Shown: one piece after another, positions 1-12,159 of the stretch
Position numbering within the stretch: position 1 is the stretch's first letter
How the letters are laid out: every line of letters begins with the position of its first letter
Origin: Prorocentrum cordatum
Lineage: Eukaryota > Sar > Dinophyceae > Prorocentrales > Prorocentraceae
Direction: 5' to 3'
NCBI GenBank assembly: GCA_963575745.1
Contig: CAUYUJ010018548.1
Span: 124,001 to 188,000 of the forward strand
DNA: 64,000 bases
Position numbers and translations under genes: made by a program
Notes under the pieces: model-generated
The model's database searches: none
The model's input: only the letters and a program-made list of their open reading frames with translations
What the model was told of the DNA's origin: nothing

Positions 1-345
1 CTGCGTGCCCGTTGAAGCAACCTGGTCCGTGGAACGGCGCGCCTCGCGGGTGGAATCCGCGAGGGCACACGCAGCGGTAAACTCCCTGACGAACACAGGC
101 GGCAATGGTTGCAGAGGCTTCCAAATCCACTGCGCTTCATCAGTTGAGATGCCCACAGAATCAGACGACGACGTGGCACCTTCTGCCAAAAGCTCTCTCT
201 CTAGTGCCGCGGCGTCCACTGAGCAGCCAGATGCTGCCATCGCTCGCCAGAGCAGCGGGGACAGCCATGGCTCTGGACGTGCACGAACGTTCCGGGTTTC
301 AGGCATCGGCAGGCTCGGTGCGCTCGCAACCTGGCCAGCACTCAT
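1..345 (-). CDS. Unidentified open frame running off the left edge (partial)
   Basis: A minus-strand frame is open from position 411 (just after a TGA) to the window edge; the first ATG is at 345, giving 115 codons without a stop. The text is rich in Ala, Ser and Pro and has a coding-like stretch (DEAQWIWKPLQPLPPVFV). I recognise no domain. It lies 3' of the retroelement pol gene on the same strand and could be a further domain of that element, but no methyltransferase, integrase or tyrosine recombinase motif is visible in the portion present. Confidence 0.35.
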   Translation of the reverse strand, partial: MSAGQVASAPSLPMPETRNVRARPEPWLSPLLWRAMAASGCSVDAAALERELLAEGATSSSDSVGISTDEAQWIWKPLQPLPPVFVREFTAACALADSTREARRSTDQVASTGTQ

Positions 346-661
346 GTGACCAAGCGCCGTCTTGGGCCAGATGCTTACGGACACGTGCTGGCATATGGCC
401 CAAATCAGCTTTCACGGCAATCGCGACTGACATTTAGGCCACAATCACTCGGACACGGCAACTGCCCCAGATCAGGACCGAAAACGCATTCGTTCTCCCT
501 TCTCGACTCCACCAACCAGGGCGGCCAGACGCAGGGAACGCAACCGCGCCCCCGGAAAACTCTCAGCGGGGCGCAGCCACACGCCCCAGGTCAATCAAAC
601 AATGGCCGCCCTCCCCTGGCGGGCAAATGTTGCCTTCCTGTTTTTCAGCGCCGCTCACAAT
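346..661 (-). other. Short spacer after pol, no continuous frame
   Basis: Between the pol stop codon and the next open frame all three minus-strand frames are interrupted by stops, though each carries stretches of 25-45 open codons. This could be non-coding spacer, a decayed continuation of the polyprotein, or the start of a third ORF with frameshifts. No long terminal repeat can be recognised here because the left end of the element is outside the window. Confidence 0.3.
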
Positions 662-2797
662 TCACGCTGCGGCCCGCCAGGGAAGTTGCTCTGGCCAACG
701 CCATTCGACCTGCTGGAAGCCCCGCCAGGCGAGTTCCGCACGAGCAGTTTCAAATGTAGACTGCCTCGTTGGGCCGTCCGCGAGGTTTAGTTTTGACGGC
801 GCGCGGACGGCGTGCAGAATAATGGCAGCCGTTGCAATTTGAAACCAAAAATCTGCCACTACCGCGTTGTAGTCGCCCTGCCGGCTTGCTCCGCGGACGA
901 GCGTGTGCAGTGCCACATTGCTGTCTATAAAAAGAACTGCTTCGCAATCCTGGAGCCCCCTGGCTATGAGCATTCTTATACTGCAGACAGCAGCCACGAG
1001 CTCCCACAAGGAAATCTGCGTGCGGCGCGGCCTCGCCCAGGCCATTGCGGCATGTGGCACGGGCGCGGCTGCCCACAAGCGAGCAGAGGGATGCCATACA
1101 ACGAACGCCATCCAACCATCTCCAGCCGCGTCTGTGTAAATGAAACACCGCTTCAGCTCTCGTGGAGATAGCGGAATCTCGCGGGTCGGGCACGCCAAGA
1201 GAAACCGGCGCCACCAGAGCAGTGAATTCCGCACGCGCTTGGGCATGGCACTGGTACGCCGATTCGATTGCCAGTGCAACGCTGCAAGATAAGCGCGCGC
1301 ACCGCGACCAAAAACTACGGATCCCCCCCAGCACAACCGGCCAGCCAATCGCTTGGCTTCGGCCGGCCGCAGAGAATTCGCCTCCAAGGCTTCATCTATG
1401 CATGCGAGCCACTTCTGCAGCTTTTCTTCGCCTATCCAGAAGACAATTGCGCCTGGCCGCGCCGAAACTTGCACTCCTAGCACTATTGTCTCTGCAGCGT
1501 CGTCCACATATTTATTTGGGTCCAGTTCCCAGTCGAGGAGAGCGATCGCTTCCCTAGCACAACGCGCCGTGCCGGCGGGCCCCGCGAATTCGTGGACAGT
1601 TTCTCCTGCCTCATCAGCCGAGAAGAAATCTTCGACGAAACGCGGATATGCAATGAGGAACTCCTGTGCCAGAAAAGCCTTTACGAAGCTACCAAACCTG
1701 TGCCATGAGTGCACGGAGCTGAGAGCCCCGAAGGGGCAGGAAAGAAGTTGCAAACCTTTCCCTGCCGCGAACGCTGTTGCCCAAGAGACGACTGCAAACG
1801 GCAAATGGTCCGCGTGGATGGGCAAGGATTTGAACGCCCCCTTAAAATCGATCTTTCTGAAGCGAACCTCCGCTTCAGTATCGCTGCCCCCGATTAAATA
1901 GCTTGCAATGCTCACCAGAGAATCCAAAGTGTCCACTGGGAGCGGCTCGCCTACGGAAGTTGCGGCATTGATCCGCGAGTCTGTAAAATCGTCTACAAGG
2001 CGCACCTTCGGACAGATTTGCCCGGACGGGCACTCGCGAACCCCTTCCTGGACAGGGAAACGCGCAGTCAAAATTTCGCTTTCTGGCGCTAAGATCTTCC
2101 ACCATGCCTTCCGGGAGGCGACTTCCTCGACGCACTTCTGTTCAAAAGCCTGCGCCACTCCGCAATCTGTTATTGCCGACCTCTGGATGCGCTCTGCCGC
2201 GCGCCCGTTCAGAGCCGCGGCTTGGCCTAGCAAGGAAGATTCGCACTCAGAGCAAGCAGCGTACTCCAGCGGCGGCAAATTGCCGCTTCTCGGCAGACGG
2301 CCTAGCAAAGGAAACCCGGTTTTCAGGTCCTGTGCCAGCGCCTGGTCTGGCCACTCCATGGCCTCCAAAATTTCGGCCAGCAGACATATGTTTTTATCTG
2401 GCCCAAGCACGCGCTGCACGTGAAACGGCAATAGCAACCGTTCCTGCTGCCACGCTTGGTCCGTCACTCGTTTGCGTTGGCGCCAAAATTCGAGACGTTC
2501 GCTTCGAAGACTACCAAAAACTGCCGGGCTCATGCGTTGGGCGCGCTCCAGGGCCTCTAAAAGAAGCGGCTCCAATGGAGCGAACCCCGCAACGCTCGGC
2601 AGCGAGTGTGCCCATTCTAAATGGCCCCATGGAGTCATGGAGTCCACGCGGGACGAATTCCTTAGGAATTCCTCGGCCGCAAGCTTAAAAGCAGCAAAGG
2701 AGCCAGGAGGCGGCCCCACTGCAGACACCGTGGAGCGATGACTTGTACAGGTACCGGAGTCCGAATCACTGCCCGGCTCCTCTGGCCCACCGCCAGA
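662..2797 (-). CDS. Retroelement Pol: reverse transcriptase plus RNase H
   Basis: This is the second half of a retroelement polyprotein, which would copy element RNA into DNA. The frame is open from directly after the Gag stop (2797) to the TGA at 664-662; the first possible non-ATG start is a GTG at 2728, and no ATG precedes the conserved domain. Numbered from that GTG (688 residues): the reverse transcriptase starts near residue 240 (KVRLVDDFTDSRINAA), motif A is RKIDFKGAFKSLPI with Asp294, the SCPFGALSS turn is near 330-338, and the usual Y-x-D-D box is FVED at 364-367. The RNase H part has Asp533 (IYTDAAGDG), Glu576, Asp602 (FIDSNVAL) and Asp651 (NLADGPTR). Overall architecture resembles DIRS-like and other elements lacking a visible aspartic protease or DDE integrase. 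In-frame continuity with Gag suggests expression by readthrough. The family assignment is inferred; RT-RNase H is clear. Confidence 0.85.
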   Translation of the reverse strand, partial: SGGGPEEPGSDSDSGTCTSHRSTVSAVGPPPGSFAAFKLAAEEFLRNSSRVDSMTPWGHLEWAHSLPSVAGFAPLEPLLLEALERAQRMSPAVFGSLRSERLEFWRQRKRVTDQAWQQERLLLPFHVQRVLGPDKNICLLAEILEAMEWPDQALAQDLKTGFPLLGRLPRSGNLPPLEYAACSECESSLLGQAAALNGRAAERIQRSAITDCGVAQAFEQKCVEEVASRKAWWKILAPESEILTARFPVQEGVRECPSGQICPKVRLVDDFTDSRINAATSVGEPLPVDTLDSLVSIASYLIGGSDTEAEVRFRKIDFKGAFKSLPIHADHLPFAVVSWATAFAAGKGLQLLSCPFGALSSVHSWHRFGSFVKAFLAQEFLIAYPRFVEDFFSADEAGETVHEFAGPAGTARCAREAIALLDWELDPNKYVDDAAETIVLGVQVSARPGAIVFWIGEEKLQKWLACIDEALEANSLRPAEAKRLAGRLCWGGSVVFGRGARAYLAALHWQSNRRTSAMPKRVRNSLLWWRRFLLACPTREIPLSPRELKRCFIYTDAAGDGWMAFVVWHPSARLWAAAPVPHAAMAWARPRRTQISLWELVAAVCSIRMLIARGLQDCEAVLFIDSNVALHTLVRGASRQGDYNAVVADFWFQIATAAIILHAVRAPSKLNLADGPTRQSTFETARAELAWRGFQQVEWRWPEQLPWRAAA

Positions 2798-2800
2798 TCA
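2781..2800 (-). promoter_or_regulatory. Gag stop codon UGA with 3' hairpin: candidate readthrough site
   Basis: The Gag frame ends AAG-TGA-TCT (stop 2800-2798). The bases immediately after the stop form a perfect 6-bp stem, TCTGGC and GCCAGA, around a GGTGG loop (2797-2781), and the same reading frame then stays open into Pol. A leaky stop followed by RNA structure is how some retroviruses and retrotransposons limit Pol synthesis. Readthrough here is inferred, not shown. The alternative is a mutation in a formerly continuous polyprotein. Confidence 0.5.
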
Positions 2801-4138
2801 CTTGCGCTTCCACGTGGACTGTTTGCTCCAATCGTCGTTGCGGCTCTGGCTGGACTTGTTCCAAGTCCAATCGTCGTCGTGGCCCTTGCCGCCGCCCTTG
2901 CCTTTGCCCGTGCCCCAGGCGCCCGGGGTACGGGAGCGATCCCGCAACGGCGGCTTGGTCGGCGACAGGGTCCTCTGGGGCTTACCACCACCTTTGCCGG
3001 CCCCTGGCGGTTGCGACACCGCCGCCGCCGAAGCCCCGCCGCGGCCGGCTGCCTTGCCAGCGCGGGCGACGGCTCTGTCAGCCTTATCCTTCGCCTCGCG
3101 GGCAGTGTCGTGGTTGAGGCGCGTGAAAAGCGTGGAGATGTCCTCCTGCCCCCCCTCGAGGAGACTGGCCATCTCCTTCCGGACCAGCAAATCGTACTGG
3201 TAGGCCGTGTTCACGCCCCCGAACTCCTCCGCCACGCGAGTCACGACGAAGATGTAGGCCAGGAGCTCCCCTGGTGTGCACACCTTCATCATGCAAAGCT
3301 TCATGCCCCACGCGTACAGGTGGCCGACGAAGGTTGCGAACCCGTGGAAGGCCGTCTTGTCGTCGGCCGTCCGGGCCCGGCGGACGTCGAGGCTGGCCTT
3401 GAGGCGGTCCTCCCGCGACCCCCCAGTGGGCATCGCCTCGATCACAGGCGTCCGCGACCACTGCGGACGGTGGTTCATCTGTAAATCCTCACCGTCCGTG
3501 CTGCCCACAAAGGCGCGGCCTCTGTCCGCGGCTGCCTGGCCCGCCTTTTCCCACTTAGTGAGCACCTCTTCGGTGGGAACTCCTGCTTTGGGGAAGAAAT
3601 CGAGGCCGACCTCGGTCCGGCGCTTGGACAAATCGAACGAGAGGCCACGCTTCGAGGCAGCTTTCGCCTGAGCGTTGTGGATCTGGACGAAGTCGCGCAT
3701 CGCCTCCGTCAGGCCCTCTGTGGCCGCTGCCGAAGACGTGCCGGACCCGGCCGTCGCTCCGGAGCCGGCCAGGGTGCCCTGGCACTTCTGTTGGACACGG
3801 AGAGCGTACACCACCATGGCAGGGGTGATCTTCACCGTCTTCCAACTCGCCGGGTTCCCTTCCGCGGCGAAGGGGAGGTCATTGACCTTGAGGCCTGTCT
3901 TGATGACGTCGCGGACGTACTCGTCCGAGAGATCCTCAGCGTTGACACTGCCGACGAGCTCGCTGAGCATGCGACCCGCCGCCGTGTAGAAGCGAAGGTC
4001 GCGCTTGGTCTTGGGCGCGTCCTCGACGCTGAGAACGAGCTGGAGCCAGGCGTCGCGTTTGCCAGCCGGCGCCTTGCAGAAGGCGCCCTCCGGCAGACCC
4101 TGCAGGTCGGTGGCGATCTCCTCAGAGCTGAAAGCCAT
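2798..4138 (-). CDS. Gag-like ORF1 of the retroelement
   Basis: A 446-residue frame begins at ATG 4138, the first Met after an in-frame TAA 18 bases upstream. I recognise no named Gag family. Its place directly 5' of the RT-RNase H frame, same strand and same frame, and its build argue for a nucleic-acid-binding structural protein. The N-terminal two thirds look folded and helical. The final 90 residues are low-complexity, Gly, Lys and Arg rich (repeated KGGGK and GKGKGGGKG, then alternating W, K, N and D), typical of an RNA-binding tail. No CCHC zinc knuckle is present. The product is probably the particle-forming or RNA-packaging protein of the element; that role is inferred from position. 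Confidence 0.7.
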   Translation of the reverse strand: MAFSSEEIATDLQGLPEGAFCKAPAGKRDAWLQLVLSVEDAPKTKRDLRFYTAAGRMLSELVGSVNAEDLSDEYVRDVIKTGLKVNDLPFAAEGNPASWKTVKITPAMVVYALRVQQKCQGTLAGSGATAGSGTSSAAATEGLTEAMRDFVQIHNAQAKAASKRGLSFDLSKRRTEVGLDFFPKAGVPTEEVLTKWEKAGQAAADRGRAFVGSTDGEDLQMNHRPQWSRTPVIEAMPTGGSREDRLKASLDVRRARTADDKTAFHGFATFVGHLYAWGMKLCMMKVCTPGELLAYIFVVTRVAEEFGGVNTAYQYDLLVRKEMASLLEGGQEDISTLFTRLNHDTAREAKDKADRAVARAGKAAGRGGASAAAVSQPPGAGKGGGKPQRTLSPTKPPLRDRSRTPGAWGTGKGKGGGKGHDDDWTWNKSSQSRNDDWSKQSTWKRK

Positions 4139-4940
4139 TGCTGGCGCGAGGGGAAATTGGTCTTACAAGCAGAAGCGTGCAAGAGAGCAGTTGTGCCGGC
4201 ACAAGAACCTTTTGAGCGCTCGGGCCCAAACGGCAACGGGCAGCGAGGAAGAGGATCATGCCAGCAAGTGACGGCGATACCTGCTGCCTGTGGGTCTTCC
4301 CGGGCCTTTCAGGGGGATCCATTGTGTGGATCCCCCTCCACAGGGGGGGGGGGGGGGCATCCCTCCTTGTGGACGCCCCTCATGACAAGGGGGGGCACAA
4401 ATAACCTCCTCATTGGCCGCAAGAGCACCTCCTGATCAGCCCAGCAAGTGACATCCTTATCGGCCGCAGAGACGGACCCCGTCTCTCCTCCCACGCCAGC
4501 AGATCCCATACACATGGGCTGCGTCGATTGAACCGATTGAATCAGGAGGGAGGAGGGGAGGAGGAGGAAAAACAAAAGAAACGGAAGCGCAGTTATCGTC
4601 GCAGAAGAGCGCGCCTGTCCAGCGGGCCACCAACCAACCTCAGAGAACACTCCTGCCCCGCAGCAGCATCGCGCCGCACGGGCTCCGAGAGCCGACGCGG
4701 CATCCTCCATCTCCAGTTTTCGGTTTTCCATTTTGAGTGGGGGGAGCGAGGAGAGAGAATGAATGATGATGCGAATTGCGGGGGCCCGCAACAAGGGCCT
4801 AGAGGGTCCCTGCGCGGTCGTGGCGGCGCGCCGCCTAGCCCATGCCGCCCTACGAGGCGGGGGGCGAATGCTGGCTCATCGGCGTAGCAAGACCAGGACC
4901 CTGTTCCCGGCTGGTACAGATATGGCAGGCAACGCCGTGC
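4139..4940. other. 5' flank of the retroelement, no gene seen
   Basis: This stretch contains a perfect 10-bp inverted repeat (AGGGGGATCC at 4311-4320, 7-base loop, GGATCCCCCT at 4328-4337) followed by a run of about 14 G. The phrase CCAGCAAGTGAC occurs twice (about 4261 and 4442). These could belong to the element's untranslated leader or terminal repeat, but the matching right-hand copy would lie left of the window, so no LTR can be called. Confidence 0.4.
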
Positions 4941-4948
4941 ACATCAGG

Positions 4949-5245
4949 GACAAGCCAGAGCACGCCGGAGTACTCCGGAGTACTCCGCCCCTGGTTGTGG
5001 GACTTCCCTCGAGACGAGTCCCGCTGGGGTTTGCCCACGGGCAGGGATCCTGTCCTCGGACAGAGCCCTGCGTGGGTTTTCTCTGGGGCAGGGACCCTGT
5101 GAAGGGGCGTCCCCCGACGGGGCCCTATGTGGGTTTGCCCTCGGGCAAGGGCCTTGGGGAGGGCGTCCTCGGACACAGCTCCGCGTCACAGGGACAAGCC
5201 CGAGCACGCCGGAGTACTCCGGAGTACCCCGCCCCTGGTTGTGGC
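4949..5245. repeat. Two copies of a ~55-bp unit with nested GGAGTACTCC palindromes
   Basis: Near-identical segments at about 4949-5003 and 5191-5245 start ACAAGCC(A/C)GAGCACGCC, contain two back-to-back palindromes built on GGAGTACTCC, and end with CGCCCCTGGTTGTGG. Between and after them (5000-5380) are loosely repeated GC-rich phrases with the core CAGGGACCCTG and GAAGGGGCGTCC. No protein gene is evident. Confidence 0.6.
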
Positions 5246-5494
5246 AGCTCCGCGTAGGTACGCACACGGGAAGCGGCCTTGGGAAGGGGCGCCCCCGGCC
5301 AGAGCACTGCGTGAATGTGCCCTCGTGCAGGGACCCTGGGAAGGGGTGTCCTCGGATCACCCGAGACGACGCTGGTTTGAGCGAGGCCCATGGCAACCCG
5401 TGTCATTAGAGACAGAAAGCGAATCGACAAATTCGCGATAGTTTCGTCCTTCCAGGGACCGCACGACCAGAGGAGCCAGGTGTGACCCAGCCCT

Positions 5495-6001
5495 AGTGGT
5501 GCAAATGGCGCTCAACGGCACCAGAACAGCACGCAGCGGTGCGAGCGGCGCTCGGTGGCACCAGACCGACACTCTGCAGCGGAAGGCGCTCAGCGGTACC
5601 TGGCAGGCACTCAGTGGTGCAAATGGCGCTCAGCGGCACCAGAAAAGCACTCAGCGGTGCGAGCGGTGCTTGGTGGCACCAGACCGACACTCTGCAGCGG
5701 AAGGCGCTCAGCGGCACCTGGAAGGCACTCAGTGGTGCAAATGGCGCTCAGCGGCACCAGAAAAGCACTCAGCGGTGCGAGCGGCGCTCGGTGGCGCCAG
5801 ACCGACACTCTGCAGCGGAAGGCGCTCGGCGGCACCTGGAAGGCACTCAGTGGTGCAAGTGGCGCTCAGCGGCACCAGAAAAGCACTCAGCGGTGCGAGC
5901 GGCGCTCGGTGGCACCAGACCGACACTCTGCAGCGGAAGGCGCTCAGCGGCACCTGGAAGGCACTCAGTGGTGCAAGTGGCGCTCAGCGGCACCAGAAAA
6001 C
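5495..6001. repeat. 118-bp tandem array, 4.3 copies
   Basis: Units begin AGTGGTGCAA at 5495, 5613, 5731, 5849 and 5967 (last one partial) and are nearly identical. Because 118 is one more than a multiple of three, each reading frame passes through all three phases of the unit, and every plus frame is stop-free through the array, as is one minus-strand phase. The resulting long ORFs (up to about 350 codons) are a consequence of the repeat lacking stops and are not evidence of a protein gene. Confidence 0.9.
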
Positions 6002-6119
6002 AGAGAGGCCTGCGCGGCACCTCCCCACTGGCCTCAGCGGGCCCGACGCTCCAGAGCGGCGCCCTTCCGTTGGTCTCCACGGGCCCGCACTGGGCCAAGC
6101 CGCCCTTCCAGTGGAAGCG

Positions 6120-6235
6120 ACAGACCAGACCGAAGACAGGACGACAAAGACAGACAGACAGGACGACGACACGCAAACAGACGGGCAGACAAGGACAGAC
6201 AGACACAATGACAGACAGACAGACAGACAAGCCAA
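6120..6235. repeat. GACA/GACAGACA microsatellite-like tract
   Basis: Irregular tetranucleotide repeats of the AGAC/GACA type, interrupted by GACGAC triplets. No coding signal. Confidence 0.75.
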
Positions 6236-6407
6236 GAGCGACGACAGACATCCGCAGCCCCTGGAAGGGGCACCGCGCCCTGAGGACAAGACGCACACCC
6301 CTCGGCGCAAACACAAATGAGCCCCCCAGAGGCCAAGAGTGGAAGAGTGGGCCACGAACCGCGTGTTCGTCAGATTTTCCTGCCCCCCAAACTTGCAATT
6401 TTAGGGG

Positions 6408-7010
6408 CGAAAAAAAAGAGAGGGCGGCGGCAATTCTTGCCCATCACCCTCGGTGGCTCACAAAAGACGCCTTGGGCCCCTCTTGGGCAGCTCTTGGAGC
6501 GCTCTTGGGCGCTCGTGGGGCCGCATTGGTGCCCGCTTGGGCGCACCCTGGGGCTATGTTGGGTCATCTTGGTGCCATCTTGAGGCGTCAAGAGCCCATC
6601 TGAAGCGAAAAGGCGAGACGAACAGCACAAACACATATGGGTTCCTTGGGTTTTGGTGTCAGTTTGGCATATTGGGAGGGTCCTTGGACAGCTCGGAGGG
6701 CACTTGGAATCGTATTGGAACAGTCTTGGAGCCTCTTGGATGCATGTCGGAGGCTATCTTGGCCCGTCTTGAGGTGTAGTGGGTCATCTTGGGTACAATA
6801 TTGGGTTCTCGGATGTCTTCTTGGAGCAATATTGGGCCATCTTGGGCGCTCTAACCACTCGGCCCATCCCCTCGCGCCCACCGCCCAGACCCATGGGGTG
6901 TGGTGGGGGAAGGGGCAACCACCTCCCCCGAGCAGGGGAAGGATGAGGTTTTGGCAGGTAGTAGACGCAGTTCGCTAAAACACCTACGCCCAGGGGGCTA
7001 GCTGGATTCA
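6408..7010 (+). repeat. Composite dispersed repeat, copy 1
   Basis: The order of parts is: a GGCGGCGGCAATTCTTGCC-like head; a degenerate 15-bp tandem repeat with core CTTGGG and GCGCTCTTGG (6462-6590); an island with (G)CATCTGAAGCGAAAAGG; more CTTGG repeats (6640-6850); then a conserved tail from CTTGGGCGCTCTAACC through a C-rich patch and CCCGAGCAGGGGAAGG to ACCTACGCCCAGGGGGCT near 6995. The same order recurs at about 14900-15720 and 16755-17520, and partly at 11310-12055. No protein is encoded. Confidence 0.7.
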
Positions 7011-7019
7011 GAGTGAGGG

Positions 7020-7286
7020 GGCCGAACGGTCATCTGATGCGAAAATGCAAGAAAATCTATCACTCATGTGTGTTCGTTCGCTTTCTGAAATGCTTATAGG
7101 CTTCTTGGGAAGCTCCTTGGCATCTTGGAGCCGTGGGTCGGTGGAATTCGGGGATGTCTCGGAGGGCTGGGGGGTGGCTTCGGGGGAGGGGGGGTGTGCG
7201 GCTCGGGGATGCCTCGGGGATGCCTCGGGGGTGCTGCATGCCTGGTCGCCCCCCCTCCCCCTCCTGCGGCGGTCGCGTCCGCGCCG
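7020..7286. other. Low-complexity G-rich spacer, no gene seen
   Basis: Contains another GGTCATCTGATGCGAAAATG island of the composite repeat and a run of GGGGATGCCTCGGGG phrases. No supported ORF. Confidence 0.35.
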
Positions 7287-10160
<2,874 letters not shown>

Positions 10161-10213
10161 GGGCCCGACCGGAGATTGCAGGGTGCGGGGCAGGGCGGTG
10201 CTCGCTGCAGCCC

Positions 10214-10227
10214 CATGGTGGTGGTGG

Positions 10228-10301
<74 letters not shown>

Positions 10302-10534
10302 TGTTGTGTGTGTGTTTGTTGTGTGTGTGTGAATGTTGTGTGTGTGTGTGAATGTTGTGTGTGTGAATGTGTGTGTGTGTGTGAATGTTGTGTGTGTGTG
10401 TGTGTGCGTGTGCGTGTGCTTGTGTGCGTGTGCGTGTGCGTGTGTGTGTGGTGTTTTGTGTGGTTTTGTGTGTGTGTGCTTGTGTTTCTGTGGTGTGTGT
10501 GTGTGTGTGGCGTGTGCGTGCCGTGCTGCGGTGG

Positions 10535-10566
<32 letters not shown>

Positions 10567-10700
10567 TGCGTGGCGTGCGTGCGTGCGTTGGTGCGGTGGT
10601 GTGTGTGTGGTGTGTTTGTTTGTGTGTGTGCGTGTGTGTGTTTGTGTGGTGGGGGGGGTTGCGGGGGGGGGGGGGGTGGGTGCTCGACCATCGCGCAGGG
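10214..10700. repeat. (GT)n microsatellite with minisatellite variants
   Basis: Begins as GTGTGT and expands into phrases such as GAATGTTGTGTGTGTG and repeated GCGT, ending in a G run and GGTGGG. All ORFs here are Cys/Val repeats arising from GT and are rejected. Confidence 0.9.
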
Positions 10701-10749
10701 GGCGGGCGGGGTCTAGCTAGCGGGGAGGGCGCGGCCGCCCCACCACTAG

Positions 10750-11310
10750 TTTCAGCTTATGGCCACGTCGGGGTGGCTCTCAGGGACATCCCCTACCTGA
10801 TCGATTACACCAAGATTGCTCTCAAGGCTTCCAAGATGGACCCACGGGCGCACTATAGTTTCAGGAGGGCACACGATGCCACAACGACGGCCCCCATGGC
10901 CCATGGCTTCCAAGCAGGCGCCAGGCGCACCCCAAGAGCACAATAACTCATTATGAGAGCACCGAGGTGGTCACGTATGCTTCCGACGTGGCCCGAGGAT
11001 GGCACCATGGGGCCACAAGGCGCTCTGAAAGACATGCAAAGACCGTGGTTGTCAATTCTAAACGTTTCGCGTATCCACACCTGCCCATCCAGAGACGATG
11101 TCCAGGCGAGTTGAGGTGATCAGGGAAGTGCGGGAGCAGAGGATGAGGCAGCCGATCCGTGCGAAGGATGAGGGAGGAGGCGAGGTGGATGGATGAGGGA
11201 GTGGCGAGAAGGAACATGAATCTGATGATGGTGGTGAGGAGGGGGAAGAAGAAGAACCGACGTGGGAGGAGTAAGGGTGAGCAGGAAGAGAACAATCAAC
11301 ATGGCCAGGA
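10750..11310. repeat. CTTGGG-type repeat in reverse orientation, then CCAGGCGAGTTG module
   Basis: 10750-11000 carries, on the minus strand, CATCTTGG-type degenerate repeats like those of the composite element. At 11060-11116 comes a conserved module: AAACGTTTCGCGT..., CCATCCAGAGACGATG, TCCAGGCGAGTTG, followed by GGATGAGG-rich sequence (11140-11290). Related modules occur near 14564, 16035, 21847 and 27900. No gene seen. Confidence 0.6.
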
Positions 11311-12059
11311 ATCTCGTGAATGCATCTCGGAGCATCCTGGGTGCGCTGGGCCAGTTCGGGGCCCTCTAGGGGGCCTCGCATCCCGGGCTCATTGAGTGCC
11401 TCGGGGGGTTATCTAGGGCCCATCTTGGGTGCCTCCTTTGGGGCCATCTTCGGGCCATCTTGTAGCCATACTTGCGCCTCTTGGGACACACTGGGCGCCT
11501 CTTGGGACCATCTTGGAGGAGATCGATCAACGATTGTGAGGGTCGCAATTGCACAGCCATTCGGGAGCCACTCAAATCGCCTCTGAAGGCGCTCTTGGGG
11601 CGCTATTGGAGCGCTGCAGGGCGCTCTTAGGGCAGTCTTGGTACACTATTGGGGCACTCTTGGGGCTCTCTCGGGCAATCTTGAAGGCATCTTGTTATTT
11701 CGGATTGCCGTAGGTTGGGGAAATGCGAGAAAGCAAACACCGCTTTTCTTTATGTGGTTGGACTGTTTTGGCGCATCGTGAACATCCTTTGCGAGCTCTT
11801 TGACCTCTTGGGGCATCTTGGAGCATGTTTGGCGCCACCTTGAGGCATTTTAGGGTGTCTTGAGTCATCTTGGAGCTCATATTGAGCTCTCCGAAGCGCT
11901 CTTGGAGCCAGCTTGGGCCATCTTGGGCGCTCTGACCGCTCGGGGGGAGCCCCGTCCATGTCCAGGTGATGGGAGTGGTGGATGGGTAAACGCATCCCCG
12001 AAGGGGAGGGAATGGTGTTCTGAAGTTAATTCACCCTTGCGCCACATACGTGCAGGGGT
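11310..12059 (+). repeat. Composite dispersed repeat, copy 2 (intron or upstream of coding block 1)
   Basis: CTTGGG-type 15-bp degenerate repeats (11330-11520, 11583-11935) end in the family tail: CATCTTGGGCGCTCTGACCG, CCCCGAAGGGGAGGG, then CCACATACGTGCAGGGG near 12055. The first recognised coding block begins about 100 bases later. Confidence 0.65.
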
Positions 12060-12159
12060 CTGATTGGATTCCTGTCGTCGTTGTACTTGCCATCATTGCC
12101 GTCGTGCTCGCCGTTGCAATTTCATGCTCTAGAGAGTTCAGGGCATCCTTTGCAGCCAG

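Noticed and set aside
2738-3671. Plus-strand ORFs opposite Gag
   Set aside because: Shadows of the minus-strand Gag frame with Arg/Pro/Leu-skewed composition.
5496-6603. Overlapping 274-, 354- and 218-codon plus-strand ORFs
   Set aside because: Explained by the stop-free 118-bp tandem repeat read in three frames.
10176-10946. Cys/Val-rich ORFs in the GT tract, including the part after 10750 that looks more protein-like
   Set aside because: The first part is microsatellite. The 10750-10950 part is a reverse copy of the CATCTTGG-type repeat, which explains its apparent coding look.
11455-11485. TGTAGCCATACTTGCGCCTC resembling the spliced leader
   Set aside because: It is part of the CTTGGG degenerate repeat and has several mismatches in the core.
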